NCBI GenBank assembly: GCA_025354605.1
Contig: JANXMN010000601.1
Location: 1 to 42,399 of the forward strand
Reading direction: 5' to 3'
Source of the DNA: Hymenobacter sp.
GTDB taxonomy: Bacteria > Bacteroidota > Bacteroidia > Cytophagales > Hymenobacteraceae
Length of the DNA stretch: 42,399 nt
In this document: one piece after another, positions 8,043-16,198 of the stretch
Position numbering within the stretch: position 1 is the stretch's first letter
How the letters are laid out: the number at the start of each line of letters is the position of its first letter
Notes under the pieces: generated by a model
The model's input: the letters and a program-made list of their open reading frames with translations, nothing else
The model's database searches: none
What the model was told of the DNA's origin: nothing
Program-made: the position numbers and the translations under genes

Positions 8043-8961
8043 GGGTCGTCCAGTCGACGCCCTTGCGCAGCCAGCCCAACGTGGTGGCCTCGGGCGAGCC
8101 GGGCGCGGGCGAGGCCGGGTTGTAGGCCCAGCCGGTGCGCGGGGGCAGGCTCATGAGGATGGATTCGGTGCGGCCGCCGGTTTCGAGGCCGAAGCGGGTG
8201 CCCCGGTCGAAGGCCAGGTTGAACTCGGCGTAGCGGGCGCGGCGCAGGCTCTGCCACGCTTCCTCGGCAGGGCCGAAGGGCAGGGCGTGGTTGGCAGCCA
8301 TCAGGCCGGTGTAGAAAGTGCCGAACAAACCGGCTACGTCGCGCATAAAGGCAAACAGCTCCTCGGCGCTGCCGTCGGGACCAATGGTAAGGCGGTCGTA
8401 GAAAATACCGCCGACGCCCCGAGTTTCCTGGCGGTGAGGCAGGTAGAAATAGTCGTCGGCCCAGCGCGTGAATTTGGGGTAGTAGGCCGGGTTGTGGCGG
8501 TCGCACACGGCGCGCAGGCGGGCGTGGAAGTCGCGGGCTTGGGCTTCGTCCACGTAAATTGGGGTCAGGTCGATGCCGCCGCCAAACCAGGCTTCGCCGT
8601 TGCCGGCCTCAAAATAGCGCACGTTCATGTGGATAATGGGCATGCGGGGGCTGCGCGGGTGCAGGACCACGCTCACGCCGGTGGCGTAGAAGTGCGGGTC
8701 AGGCATATGCAGTTGGCTGGCGGCGGCCTCACTCATCTCGCCCCACACGGCCGAGAAACCCACGCCGCCTTTTTCCAGGATGCGGCCGTGCTCGAGCACC
8801 CGCGAGCGGCCGCCGCCGCCGCCTTCTCGCTGCCAGGTATCGGTCAGAAAATGCGCGGGGCCGGCATCGGCGGTTTCGAGCTGCTGGCAGAGGCGCTGCT
8901 GAAAATCAGCCAGCCAGGCTTCGATTTCGGGGCGAATGGTGGGGGAGGAATCGGAAATCAC
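8035..8961 (-). CDS. hemF: oxygen-dependent coproporphyrinogen III oxidase
   Basis: HemF oxidatively decarboxylates coproporphyrinogen III to protoporphyrinogen IX in haem synthesis, using oxygen. The 308-residue product (family about 300) carries the conserved blocks GRILEKGGVGFSAVWGE, GGGIDLTP, KFTRWADDYFYLPHR, RGVGGIFYD, RYAEFNLAFDRGTRFGL and GRTESILMSLPP. No in-frame ATG lies near the expected N-terminus. GTG at 8961 gives the usual length; TTG at 8979 is the alternative. The open frame runs further upstream only into the divergent promoter region. It is co-transcribed with the overlapping PAP2 phosphatase. Confidence 0.94.
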   Translation of the reverse strand: MISDSSPTIRPEIEAWLADFQQRLCQQLETADAGPAHFLTDTWQREGGGGGRSRVLEHGRILEKGGVGFSAVWGEMSEAAASQLHMPDPHFYATGVSVVLHPRSPRMPIIHMNVRYFEAGNGEAWFGGGIDLTPIYVDEAQARDFHARLRAVCDRHNPAYYPKFTRWADDYFYLPHRQETRGVGGIFYDRLTIGPDGSAEELFAFMRDVAGLFGTFYTGLMAANHALPFGPAEEAWQSLRRARYAEFNLAFDRGTRFGLETGGRTESILMSLPPRTGWAYNPASPAPGSPEATTLGWLRKGVDWTTHA

Positions 8962-9071
8962 GGAGGGCGTTAATTGCAAAACGAGGGACGGGGCCAGGGC
9001 GAATAGAATTGGGCACCGGGCCGCCGCGCGGACCTTGATGAGGGGAGGGGAGCGGCTCTGCCAGCCCGGCC

Positions 9072-9079
9072 CAAAGATA
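9072..9079 (-). promoter_or_regulatory. Bacteroidota -7 box (TATCTTTG) of hemF
   Basis: Read on the minus strand the octamer matches TAnnTTTG exactly. It predicts a transcript with a leader of about 100 bases before the hemF start and rules out starts further upstream in the open frame. Confidence 0.5.
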
Positions 9080-9097
9080 CGGGACCAAGCCGGGGTG

Positions 9098-9105
9098 TAC
9101 TTTTG
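9098..9105 (+). promoter_or_regulatory. Bacteroidota -7 box (TACTTTTG) of the E1 gene
   Basis: An exact TAnnTTTG match lies 22 bases upstream of the ATG at 9128, giving a very short leader. It is 18 bases from the oppositely directed hemF box, so the two promoters are back to back and probably compete for polymerase. Confidence 0.55.
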
Positions 9106-9127
9106 TGGTCCCACCCACTCAACCCCG

Positions 9128-11365
9128 ATGCCTGAATTTGCCACGCCCGCCGCGTCTGAAACTACTGCTGCTGCTTTCGATGTCTCGTCAACCCGGCTGG
9201 CCTCGGCCGCGGCGGCGGCAGCAGCCGCTTTCACGGCCCCGGTAGCGCCCGAAACCCGCGAAACCGGCCTGCCTCTGCTGAAAAAGGCCTACCTGCTGAT
9301 GAACACCGCCGCTGAAATGGCGGACCTCTACGAAGAGGAAAAAGCCGTGGCCGCCCGCTACGTGCACGCCACTGCCCGGGGCCACGAAGCCGTGCAGCTG
9401 GCGGCAGCCTTCCTGCTCACCGAAACCGATTACGCCGCGCCCTATTACCGCGACGATGCCCTGCTGCTGGGCCTGGGCCTGCGCCCCTACGAGCTCATGC
9501 TGCAGCTGCTGGCCAAGGCCGACGACCCCTTCAGTGGAGGCCGCACCTACTACGCGCACCCTTCGCTGCGGCGGGCGGGCATTCCGGTTATTCCCCACCA
9601 AAGCTCGGCCACCGGCATGCAGGCTATTCCAGCCACCGGGGCGGCCCACGCGCTGGCGTATTTCGAAAGCCAGGGCCTGCCCGTGCCCCGCAGCGAGGAA
9701 GCCCGGAAGCGCGCCGCAGCGCCCGGCGCTGCCGCCGGCAACGAGCCGTTGGCCCCTCTGGTGCTGTGCTCGATTGGCGACGGGGCCATGACGGAAGGCG
9801 AAGTAGCTGAGGCCCTGCAAATGGCCATTCTGCACCAGCTGCCCATTATTTACCTGGTGCAGGACAACGACTGGGGTATCTCGGCTACCGGCCGGGAGAT
9901 GCGGGCCATGAATGCCTACGAATTTGCCGCCGGCTTCCCCGGACTGCGTCGCCTGCAGGTCGACGGGGCCGATTTTGGCTCTTCGTACCAAAGGCTGCGC
10001 GAGGCGTTTGACCATGTGCGCGCCCGGCGCGGGCCGGCGCTGGTACACGCCAAATGCCCCCTGCTGGGCCACCACACCAGTGGCGTGCGCCGCGAGTGGT
10101 ACCGCTCCGACCTGGCTGCCCACCAGCAGCACGACCCACTGCCCCGCCTGCACCAGCAGTTGCTGGCCGCCGGCGTGGCCCCCGCCGAGCTGGAGGCGCT
10201 GCGCGCCCAGGCCCGCAGCACTGTGCGCGCCGACTGGACCGAGGCCCTGGCCGCGCCCAACCCCGACCCCGCCACCTTCGCCGACCACGAGTTTGCCCCG
10301 CCCGCCGTGCTGGCGGAAGCCGGCGAGCGCAGCCCCGCCGGGGCCGACAAAGCGCTGATGGTAGATGCCGCCCTGCACGCCGTGGACGACATTCTGCGCG
10401 AATTTTCCGAAGCCCTGTTCTATGGGCAGGACGTGGGCGGTGAGCTGGGCGGCGTGTTTCGAGAAGCCGCCTTGCTGGCCAAGAAGTACGGCGACCAGCG
10501 GGTATTCAACACGCCCATTCAGGAGGCCTACATCGTGGGCAGCACGGCGGGCATGGCGGCCGTGGGCGCGCGGCCCATCGTCGAAATCCAATTTGCCGAC
10601 TACATCTGGCCCGCGCTCAACCAACTGGTGGAGGAGCTGTCGAAATCCTGCTACCTGACCATGGGCAAATTCCCCATCCCGGCCCTGATTCGGGTGCCAA
10701 TCGGGGCTTACGGCGGGGGTGGTCCGTACCACTCCGGCTCTATCGAAAGCACGCTACTTACCATTCGCGGCATCAAGGTGGTGTACCCGAGCAATGCGGC
10801 TGACATGAAGGGGCTGATGCGGGCGGCGTTTCTCGACCCCAACCCGGTCATCATGCTCGAACACAAAGGCCTGTACTGGAGCAAGGTGCCCGGCACTGAG
10901 GAAGCCAAAACGATAGAGCCAGCCGCCGGCTACGTTATTCCGCTGGGCCAGGCGGCGGTGGCCCAGGCGGCCGATGCCGAGCAGCTGCGGTTGGGCAGCA
11001 CCGCCCTGGTGGTAACCTATGGCATGGGCGTGCACTGGGCCAAAGCCGCCAGCCGCGACTTCCCCGGCCAGGTTGAAATCCTCGACCTGCGCACCCTTAA
11101 CCCCCTCGATTTTGAGGCGGTGACTACGGCTACCCGCCGCCACGGTAAGGTGCTGGTGCTCACCGAAGAACCATTGCTCAATAGCTTTGCCGAAAGCCTG
11201 GCCGGCCGCATTCAGCGCCACTGCTTCGAGCGCCTCGATGCACCGGTGTTCACGCTGGGAGCCGCCAACCTGCCCGCCATTGCCCTGAATGTGGAGCTGG
11301 AGCGGCAAATGCTACCCAGCGCTGCCAAAGTAGCGGCTGCGCTGGGCGAGCTACTGGCTTATTAG
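9128..11365 (+). CDS. fused alpha/beta 2-oxoacid dehydrogenase E1 (branched-chain or pyruvate type)
   Basis: This is the thiamine-diphosphate decarboxylating component of a 2-oxoacid dehydrogenase complex, with alpha and beta subunits joined in one 745-residue chain. The alpha half (about 45-400) has the ThDP motif GDGAMTEGE (217-225) ending in QDNDWGIS (245-252). The beta half (about 415-745) has the transketolase-like pyrimidine domain with FNTPIQEAYIVG and GARPIVEIQFADY, then GAYGGGGPYHSG, and the transketolase C-terminal domain. The first 45 residues are an Ala-rich extension. Such fusions are usually annotated as 2-oxoisovalerate dehydrogenase; the substrate is not decided by sequence. 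No E2 or E3 gene is adjacent. Confidence 0.92.
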   Translation: MPEFATPAASETTAAAFDVSSTRLASAAAAAAAAFTAPVAPETRETGLPLLKKAYLLMNTAAEMADLYEEEKAVAARYVHATARGHEAVQLAAAFLLTETDYAAPYYRDDALLLGLGLRPYELMLQLLAKADDPFSGGRTYYAHPSLRRAGIPVIPHQSSATGMQAIPATGAAHALAYFESQGLPVPRSEEARKRAAAPGAAAGNEPLAPLVLCSIGDGAMTEGEVAEALQMAILHQLPIIYLVQDNDWGISATGREMRAMNAYEFAAGFPGLRRLQVDGADFGSSYQRLREAFDHVRARRGPALVHAKCPLLGHHTSGVRREWYRSDLAAHQQHDPLPRLHQQLLAAGVAPAELEALRAQARSTVRADWTEALAAPNPDPATFADHEFAPPAVLAEAGERSPAGADKALMVDAALHAVDDILREFSEALFYGQDVGGELGGVFREAALLAKKYGDQRVFNTPIQEAYIVGSTAGMAAVGARPIVEIQFADYIWPALNQLVEELSKSCYLTMGKFPIPALIRVPIGAYGGGGPYHSGSIESTLLTIRGIKVVYPSNAADMKGLMRAAFLDPNPVIMLEHKGLYWSKVPGTEEAKTIEPAAGYVIPLGQAAVAQAADAEQLRLGSTALVVTYGMGVHWAKAASRDFPGQVEILDLRTLNPLDFEAVTTATRRHGKVLVLTEEPLLNSFAESLAGRIQRHCFERLDAPVFTLGAANLPAIALNVELERQMLPSAAKVAAALGELLAY

Positions 11366-11417
11366 GCAGTGGGTGAAGGGCTGAGTTCAGCACCACGCGG
11401 GGCCACGGTTCATTCGC

Positions 11418-11531
11418 CCGTTCACCCATTGCCGGAAGTAATTACAAAAACGGAGGGGTTCGTTTTGTAATCAGCCGTTCACCCATTGCCGGAAGTGATT
11501 ACAAAAACAGAGGGGCTTGTTTTATAATCAC
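11418..11531. repeat. tandem 57-base hairpin repeat between convergent genes
   Basis: Two copies begin at 11418 and 11475 with the same 22-base lead (CCGTTCACCC...GGAAGT), 57 bases apart. Each is followed by a hairpin: 11441-11471 (ATTACAAAA.../...TTTTGTAAT) and 11495-11531 (GTGATTACAAAA.../...TAATCAC). A third partial TTCACCCATTAG follows at 11535 and an inverted relative lies at 11367-11378. The stems are A/T-rich at the base, so the array can act as a bidirectional terminator for the convergent E1 and TamL-like genes. Confidence 0.72.
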
Positions 11532-11546
11532 CTCTTCACCCATTAG

Positions 11547-14207
11547 CTAGAAGGGGTAGCCGATGCCCAGGTTGAACGTGATGGGGTTGGCCGAGGAATC
11601 GAAATAGCGAAGGGCCCAGCGGTTGGCGACTGGGGCGTTGGGGTCATACACGCGGGTGGCCAGGTCGAGGCGCAGGATGAGGAAGGTGAAGTCGAACCGC
11701 ACCCCCAGGCCCGAGCCGACGGCAATTTGCCGGTAGAAGGTGTTGAACTGGAACTGCGCCCCCGGCCGGCGGTAGTTGCCCAGGGAATCTTTGCGCTCCT
11801 GCAGGCCCCACGAATTGCCGAAATCGGTGAAAACGGCCCCTTTAATGAAGCCATAAATCGGAAAGCGGTATTCCAGGCTGCCTTCCAACAGCAGCTCGCC
11901 GGGCTGCTCGGTGATGTAGTCGCGCGTGATGCCGCCGTCCAAGGTAGGCGTGTAGCCGCCGGGGCCGAGGCGGCGGGGTTTCCAGGCGCGCAGGCTGGTA
12001 GAACCGCCGGCAAAGAACGACTTGTCGTAGGGCACTATGTACTGCTCGTTCTTGGTATCGGTGTCGTAGCTTTTGCGCAGCGCGTGCACCAGGCCGCCGT
12101 TGGCCCGCCATACAAAATAGGTCTGAGGGGTAACTTTCGAGTAATGCCGGTAGTCGACGCTGATGCGCGCAAAGTCATAAACGTCCAGGTCGGTCTGTTT
12201 CTTCAACGCATCCTTATACAGGGGCCGCGTAATGCCGCCTATCTCAGCGAACAGGCGCAGGTATTGCGCATTGCGCGTTTGGTTGAAGTCGTTGGAATTG
12301 TAGAGCGATGTGAAGCTGAAGCTGGGCTCAATCTGCTTGCTGAACGAGCGGTACAGCGACGAGCCCTGCTGATAACGAAGGTAGTTTACTCGGTCCTGGA
12401 AGGCTTTGCTTTGATTAGGCGTGTTGACCAGCGTGACGATAAACGGGGAAAAAACATACTGGTGAAAAACCGAGCGCTGCCAGATATAATCGAAGGACAC
12501 CTCCAAGTTGGAACGCGTGTATTCGGGCCGGTCGACGAAGGTTTCGGACAGCTGAAAGCGGGTTTTGGGGTTATAGCGGGTGAGAAATTTGTTGGTGCGG
12601 AAGGGCACCAGAAACTGCGGCAGCACCAGCCCTACCGTTGCCCCCAACTGGCGGGTATACACCGAGATGTTGTTGCTGCTGCCATCTGGGTTGGCAATAA
12701 CCTGCAACTGGCCTTCAAAACCCGCCCGCAGGCCAATTTCGAGCACTTCGGCCCCGCCGAAAGGATTGCGCGATTTCAGCCGTAGGTTGGCAAATGGCCC
12801 AACCAGGTTGGCCACGTAGGTGCCGCCAAGCTCAGTGGTTTGCGAATATTTTGGCGAAGGGGAGGCGTTGATGACGGCAATGAGCTGGCCGGTGGTGGGA
12901 GTGCGTCCGGCGCTATCAGCGGCCACTGGGTCGGGTATTTTGCGGTAGCCCACGGTATTGAACCGGAACATATCAAGGTCCGAGAGCAGGCGCTGGGTTT
13001 GCACGGTCCGGTCGAGGTTGTAGAGCTGGCCGGGGCGCACCAGCACCTTGCGGGCCAGCAACTTGGTGCTGTAGAACTGCTCGTACGCCGCAAAGTGAAT
13101 GGAATCGGTGGTAACCGTATCGGTGCGCTGGCCCAGATTGGGGCGGGCGCGCAGGGCGCTGGTCGTACCCGCCCGGCGCAGGGTGTCGCCGGTGGCGCTT
13201 CGCAGGGTGCGACCCACCCCGGCATCCGTCACGAAGCGTACCTGACGGATAGTGTACACCCGGTGGCCCTGGCCGGGGGCGGGATTGGCAATGAAGGTGC
13301 GCAGGCGTACGGTGCCTTTATCGTAGCTCGTGTCGGCTTCGTAGCTGATGTATTGCTGGCGGAAGTCGAAATAGCCGGCGTTTTTCAGCGTGGTTTCGAG
13401 GCGCGTGCGCTCCAGCCCGATGGTGTCTTCGTTATAACGGGCGTTTTCGTGCAGCAAGCTCGCGCTGGCGTGCTGGCGTAGCACGGCCGCCACCCCCGAA
13501 TCGGCAATGCTCGGGGCCTGCAGGCGGTAGCGGAACATTTTGTTTTCGGTGATGTGATAGGTGACCGTGGCCCGGCGATAGCGCTTGGCGGCATCCAGCG
13601 AGTCGGTTTTGCCCGGGATGAGGCGGCCCATTTTCCCCAGCACGGTCATTACCGGGCCGTGCTGGTAGCGGGCAGTGTCGGTGGCTGTCACGCGGGCCCG
13701 GAAGAAGCCGTGACTGCGCAGGTAGATGGTCATCTGCTCCACCGTACGCTTCGTGAAAGCCGTGTCGTACACGACCGGGGCCTCACCCAGGCGCATGATG
13801 GCGTTGCCTTTGTCGAGGGCGAGCTGCTTGCGCTTGGTCTTGCGCTCGCGCTGGGTGATGAGCTTGCCCAGCTTGGCTGAGTCGGTGCCGGCGGCTTTCA
13901 TGCGCTCGGCGAAGGTGTTCTGGCTGTCGCGAAGCTTGTTCTTCAGCTTCACCGAATCGTAGAAATTATTACCCAGCTGATAGATGGCCAGCTTGGGAAT
14001 CGGAAACCGGTTGTTGGGCTTTTGCTGCACCAGCGTGGTCAGGGCGTCCTTGTTGGCCAGCTGCACGCCCGCAATGTTGACTTTGCTGAGCAGGCGCTGG
14101 CCGGGCTTGAGCAGGCGAAACGGCGAGCAGGCAGCCAATGCCAACAGCAGCAGCAATGGCCCCACCACACGGCTGCGCCGTAGCTTTGAGGAACAGGATA
14201 TCGACAA
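11547..14207 (-). CDS. BamA/TamA-superfamily outer-membrane lipoprotein (TamL-like)
   Basis: This is an Omp85-superfamily outer-membrane protein of 886 residues. Bacteroidota often have a lipidated TamA homologue (TamL) that works with TamB in envelope assembly, and this fits. From the TTG at 14207 it has a basic n-region, a leucine-rich core and the lipobox LAAC (C27). POTRA-like modules occupy roughly 35-480, including the interleaved IAGVQLANKDAL and ITENKMFRY segments. The C-terminal barrel (about 520-886) includes RFQLSETFVDRPEYTRS, FFAGGSTSLRAW, GELLLEGSLEYRFPIYG and the terminal GIGYPF. Alternative starts are TTG at 14216 and GTG at 14168. The 5' end overlaps the divergent RNA methyltransferase. 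Confidence 0.88.
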   Translation of the reverse strand: MSISCSSKLRRSRVVGPLLLLLALAACSPFRLLKPGQRLLSKVNIAGVQLANKDALTTLVQQKPNNRFPIPKLAIYQLGNNFYDSVKLKNKLRDSQNTFAERMKAAGTDSAKLGKLITQRERKTKRKQLALDKGNAIMRLGEAPVVYDTAFTKRTVEQMTIYLRSHGFFRARVTATDTARYQHGPVMTVLGKMGRLIPGKTDSLDAAKRYRRATVTYHITENKMFRYRLQAPSIADSGVAAVLRQHASASLLHENARYNEDTIGLERTRLETTLKNAGYFDFRQQYISYEADTSYDKGTVRLRTFIANPAPGQGHRVYTIRQVRFVTDAGVGRTLRSATGDTLRRAGTTSALRARPNLGQRTDTVTTDSIHFAAYEQFYSTKLLARKVLVRPGQLYNLDRTVQTQRLLSDLDMFRFNTVGYRKIPDPVAADSAGRTPTTGQLIAVINASPSPKYSQTTELGGTYVANLVGPFANLRLKSRNPFGGAEVLEIGLRAGFEGQLQVIANPDGSSNNISVYTRQLGATVGLVLPQFLVPFRTNKFLTRYNPKTRFQLSETFVDRPEYTRSNLEVSFDYIWQRSVFHQYVFSPFIVTLVNTPNQSKAFQDRVNYLRYQQGSSLYRSFSKQIEPSFSFTSLYNSNDFNQTRNAQYLRLFAEIGGITRPLYKDALKKQTDLDVYDFARISVDYRHYSKVTPQTYFVWRANGGLVHALRKSYDTDTKNEQYIVPYDKSFFAGGSTSLRAWKPRRLGPGGYTPTLDGGITRDYITEQPGELLLEGSLEYRFPIYGFIKGAVFTDFGNSWGLQERKDSLGNYRRPGAQFQFNTFYRQIAVGSGLGVRFDFTFLILRLDLATRVYDPNAPVANRWALRYFDSSANPITFNLGIGYPF
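14181..14188 (+). promoter_or_regulatory. Bacteroidota -7 box (TAGCTTTG) of the RNA methyltransferase
   Basis: The exact TAnnTTTG match lies 18 bases before the methyltransferase ATG, implying a leader of only about ten bases. The box falls inside the predicted signal-peptide codons of the divergent TamL-like gene. Confidence 0.5.
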
Positions 14208-14965
14208 TGGTTTCAAAAGCACTGGGCAAATACGTGCACTCGCTGCACCAAAAAAAGTACCGGAATCGGCACGGCGCGTTTCTGGTGGAAGGGGGCAAGA
14301 GCGTGTTGGAGCTGCTAAGTTCCGACCTGGAAGCCGAACAGCTGCTGGCCACGCCCGAATTTGCCGCCCAATACCAGGCCCAGCTGCCGTCCCGGGTGCC
14401 CCTGACGCTAGCAACCGAGCAGGAGCTGACCCAGCTGGGCACCTTGGCCACCAACACCACCGCCCTGGCCATCGCCCGCCTGCCCGCGCCCGCCGACCTG
14501 CCCCCAACGCTGCCCACCACCGGATTGTTGCTGGCGCTGGATGAAGTGCGCGACCCTGGTAACCTGGGCACGCTGCTGCGCCTGGCCGACTGGTACGGCC
14601 TGCCCGGCGTGGTACTCAGCCCGGGCTGCGCCGATGCTTATGCCCCCAAAACCGTAGCCGCCAGCATGGGTGCTTTCGCCCGGGTGCAGGTGTGGGAGCG
14701 CGACCTGGCCGCCTGGCTGCCCACGCTGCCCACCGACGTGCCCATCTACGGAGCCGACCTGGCCGGCGACAACGTGCACGCCCTGCGCCTGCAACCCGCC
14801 GGAGTACTTGTAATGGGCAGCGAGTCGCACGGCCTCACGCCGGCCGTGACGGAGGCTCTCACACGCCGCCTGCACATTCCACGCGGGCCGGCCGGACGTG
14901 CCGAAAGCCTCAACGTGGCCATCTCAGCCGCCATTCTACTCGATAATTTCTTCCGGAATCAGTAG
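14207..14965 (+). CDS. TrmH/SpoU-family RNA 2'-O-methyltransferase
   Basis: This is a SPOUT-class enzyme that methylates ribose 2'-OH in rRNA or tRNA with SAM. The 252-residue product has an N-terminal substrate-binding domain (YRNRHGAFLVEGGKSV, about 18-33) and the C-terminal knotted domain. Its three motifs are visible: ALDEVRDPGNLGTLLR, VLVMGSESHGL and IPRGPAGRAESLNVAISAAI. The RNA target cannot be fixed from sequence. The ATG at 14207 was chosen because homology begins there; the open frame upstream is the antisense of the TamL signal peptide. It ends in a strong bidirectional terminator shared with the convergent outer-membrane protein. Confidence 0.93.
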   Translation: MVSKALGKYVHSLHQKKYRNRHGAFLVEGGKSVLELLSSDLEAEQLLATPEFAAQYQAQLPSRVPLTLATEQELTQLGTLATNTTALAIARLPAPADLPPTLPTTGLLLALDEVRDPGNLGTLLRLADWYGLPGVVLSPGCADAYAPKTVAASMGAFARVQVWERDLAAWLPTLPTDVPIYGADLAGDNVHALRLQPAGVLVMGSESHGLTPAVTEALTRRLHIPRGPAGRAESLNVAISAAILLDNFFRNQ

Positions 14966-14984
14966 CCCGAAAGGCCTTAAAAAA

Positions 14985-15022
14985 CACGAGGCCCGGCATT
15001 GCTAAGCATGCTGGGCCTCGTG
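14985..15022. terminator. bidirectional terminator between convergent genes
   Basis: A 15-base-pair stem CACGAGGCCCGGCAT / ATGCTGGGCCTCGTG, with one G-T wobble, closes an 8-base loop. An A-run just left of the stem supplies the U-tract for minus-strand transcripts. It sits between the RNA methyltransferase and the convergent beta-barrel gene. Confidence 0.85.
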
Positions 15023-15047
15023 ATGTTCGGAGAGCTTGCGTACCGGC

Positions 15048-16184
15048 TTAGTTGGCCCCGAATATCCGTACCCCGAAGCTTACAGCTTGCATTTCGGGCC
15101 CGGCGCCGGCTTTGAAAAGCGGGTTTAGGTTGTACTTGCCGAAAAACTCCAGGTCGCGGTAGCCGATGGTAGCCTGGAGGCCGTAGAGTAGATTTTCCAT
15201 GTTATAGCTGCCGTCTTCCTTGTCTTTATAGGTGGTGCCTTCGTTGGTGTACTTCAGCTTGGTCCACGACTTGATGCGGTAGCCCACGAAGCCGCCGGCA
15301 CTCAGCACGAACGTGGAGCGGTAGTGCGAGTCGTGCAGCTGCAGGCGTAGCGACAGCGGCACGCAAATGGTGGAAGTTGACAGCTTGGATTTCTGAAGCT
15401 GGCGGCCGCTGGTTTCGTGCACCACGTCGGTGCGCCCGTTGGTGTTCACCCACTTGTTGTTGCCGCTGAGCATGAAGTTGTAGAAGGAGAATTCCGGGCC
15501 GACCGTGAGGTGCAAAGGGCTGTGCTTGCCGCCCAGGCGGGCATTCCAGTTCAGGCCGAGGTTGACGTAGCGGCTGCCTTCGGTGCGCAGGTCGAGGTTT
15601 TCTGCCTGCGGCCCTGGGCCGGCGGTGTAGTAGGGCTTCTGATTGGCGAAGGCGTTCAGGCCCAGGTCAAACACCAGATTATTTCTCGTGCGCGAACTTT
15701 CGAAGTTTTTGAGGCGCGAAGAGTCGCGGCTGAGCTGGCGGGCCTTGCGCTCGTCTTCAGATTTGCCCCCGATTTTCAACGTCAGCCCGGTGTTCTTCTG
15801 CATAAAAGCCTCCATTTTGCTCGTGCTCACGGTTCCGGCCGACGACTTGTGCGTGGTAATGCGAATCTGCTCGGGTAGCTGCTTGCCGGGTTGGTCTTTG
15901 TCGGGGTAAAACTCCATCGTGACCTGGTTGCTGGAAGCTGCTTTGGCCGCCGATTCAGCCTGGTTGATGTAAGTGGCCAGCCGCGAGGTAAGTGAGTCGA
16001 GCTGGTATTGCTTGAGCTGACGCAGCTGGGCGGCGTCGCGCACCATAAGGGTGATGACAGCCTGGTTGGGCAAGCGAATGACGATGGTGTCCTTCGGGGC
16101 GGTGGGCTGCGGGAGGCGGCTGGCCGCCGCGCCGTGGGCGAAGCCGGTCAGAAGCAGAAAAAAAGCGAGTTGCAAGCGTTTCAT
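15048..16184 (-). CDS. outer-membrane beta-barrel protein of unknown function
   Basis: The 378-residue product has a signal peptide (about 1-21, cut near AAA-S). A periplasmic or linker part (about 30-165) is rich in charged and Ser residues and has a heptad-like stretch AAQLRQLKQYQLDSLTSRL. A C-terminal eight-strand-type barrel follows (about 165-378), resembling the porin-like outer membrane beta-barrel family PF13568, with alternating strands such as NLVFDLGLNAF and the final VSFGVRIFGAN. It is the last gene of the sigma/anti-sigma unit, 14 bases after the anti-sigma gene. It is therefore a candidate target or sensor of that pair. Specific function is unknown. Confidence 0.82.
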   Translation of the reverse strand: MKRLQLAFFLLLTGFAHGAAASRLPQPTAPKDTIVIRLPNQAVITLMVRDAAQLRQLKQYQLDSLTSRLATYINQAESAAKAASSNQVTMEFYPDKDQPGKQLPEQIRITTHKSSAGTVSTSKMEAFMQKNTGLTLKIGGKSEDERKARQLSRDSSRLKNFESSRTRNNLVFDLGLNAFANQKPYYTAGPGPQAENLDLRTEGSRYVNLGLNWNARLGGKHSPLHLTVGPEFSFYNFMLSGNNKWVNTNGRTDVVHETSGRQLQKSKLSTSTICVPLSLRLQLHDSHYRSTFVLSAGGFVGYRIKSWTKLKYTNEGTTYKDKEDGSYNMENLLYGLQATIGYRDLEFFGKYNLNPLFKAGAGPEMQAVSFGVRIFGAN

Positions 16185-16198
16185 GACGGTTGAGATGA

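Noticed and set aside
8936-9127. upstream extension of the E1 reading frame
   Set aside because: It covers the hemF start and both promoter boxes; the ATG at 9128 lies just after an exact -7 box.
9188-10732. 514-codon minus-strand open frame inside the E1 gene
   Set aside because: The E1 frame carries ThDP motifs across this whole stretch; the antisense product is Gly/Gln/His-rich with no family features.
11418-11531. possible CRISPR array at the 57-base tandem repeat
   Set aside because: Only two full copies, the whole unit is repeated with no unique spacers, and no cas gene is nearby.
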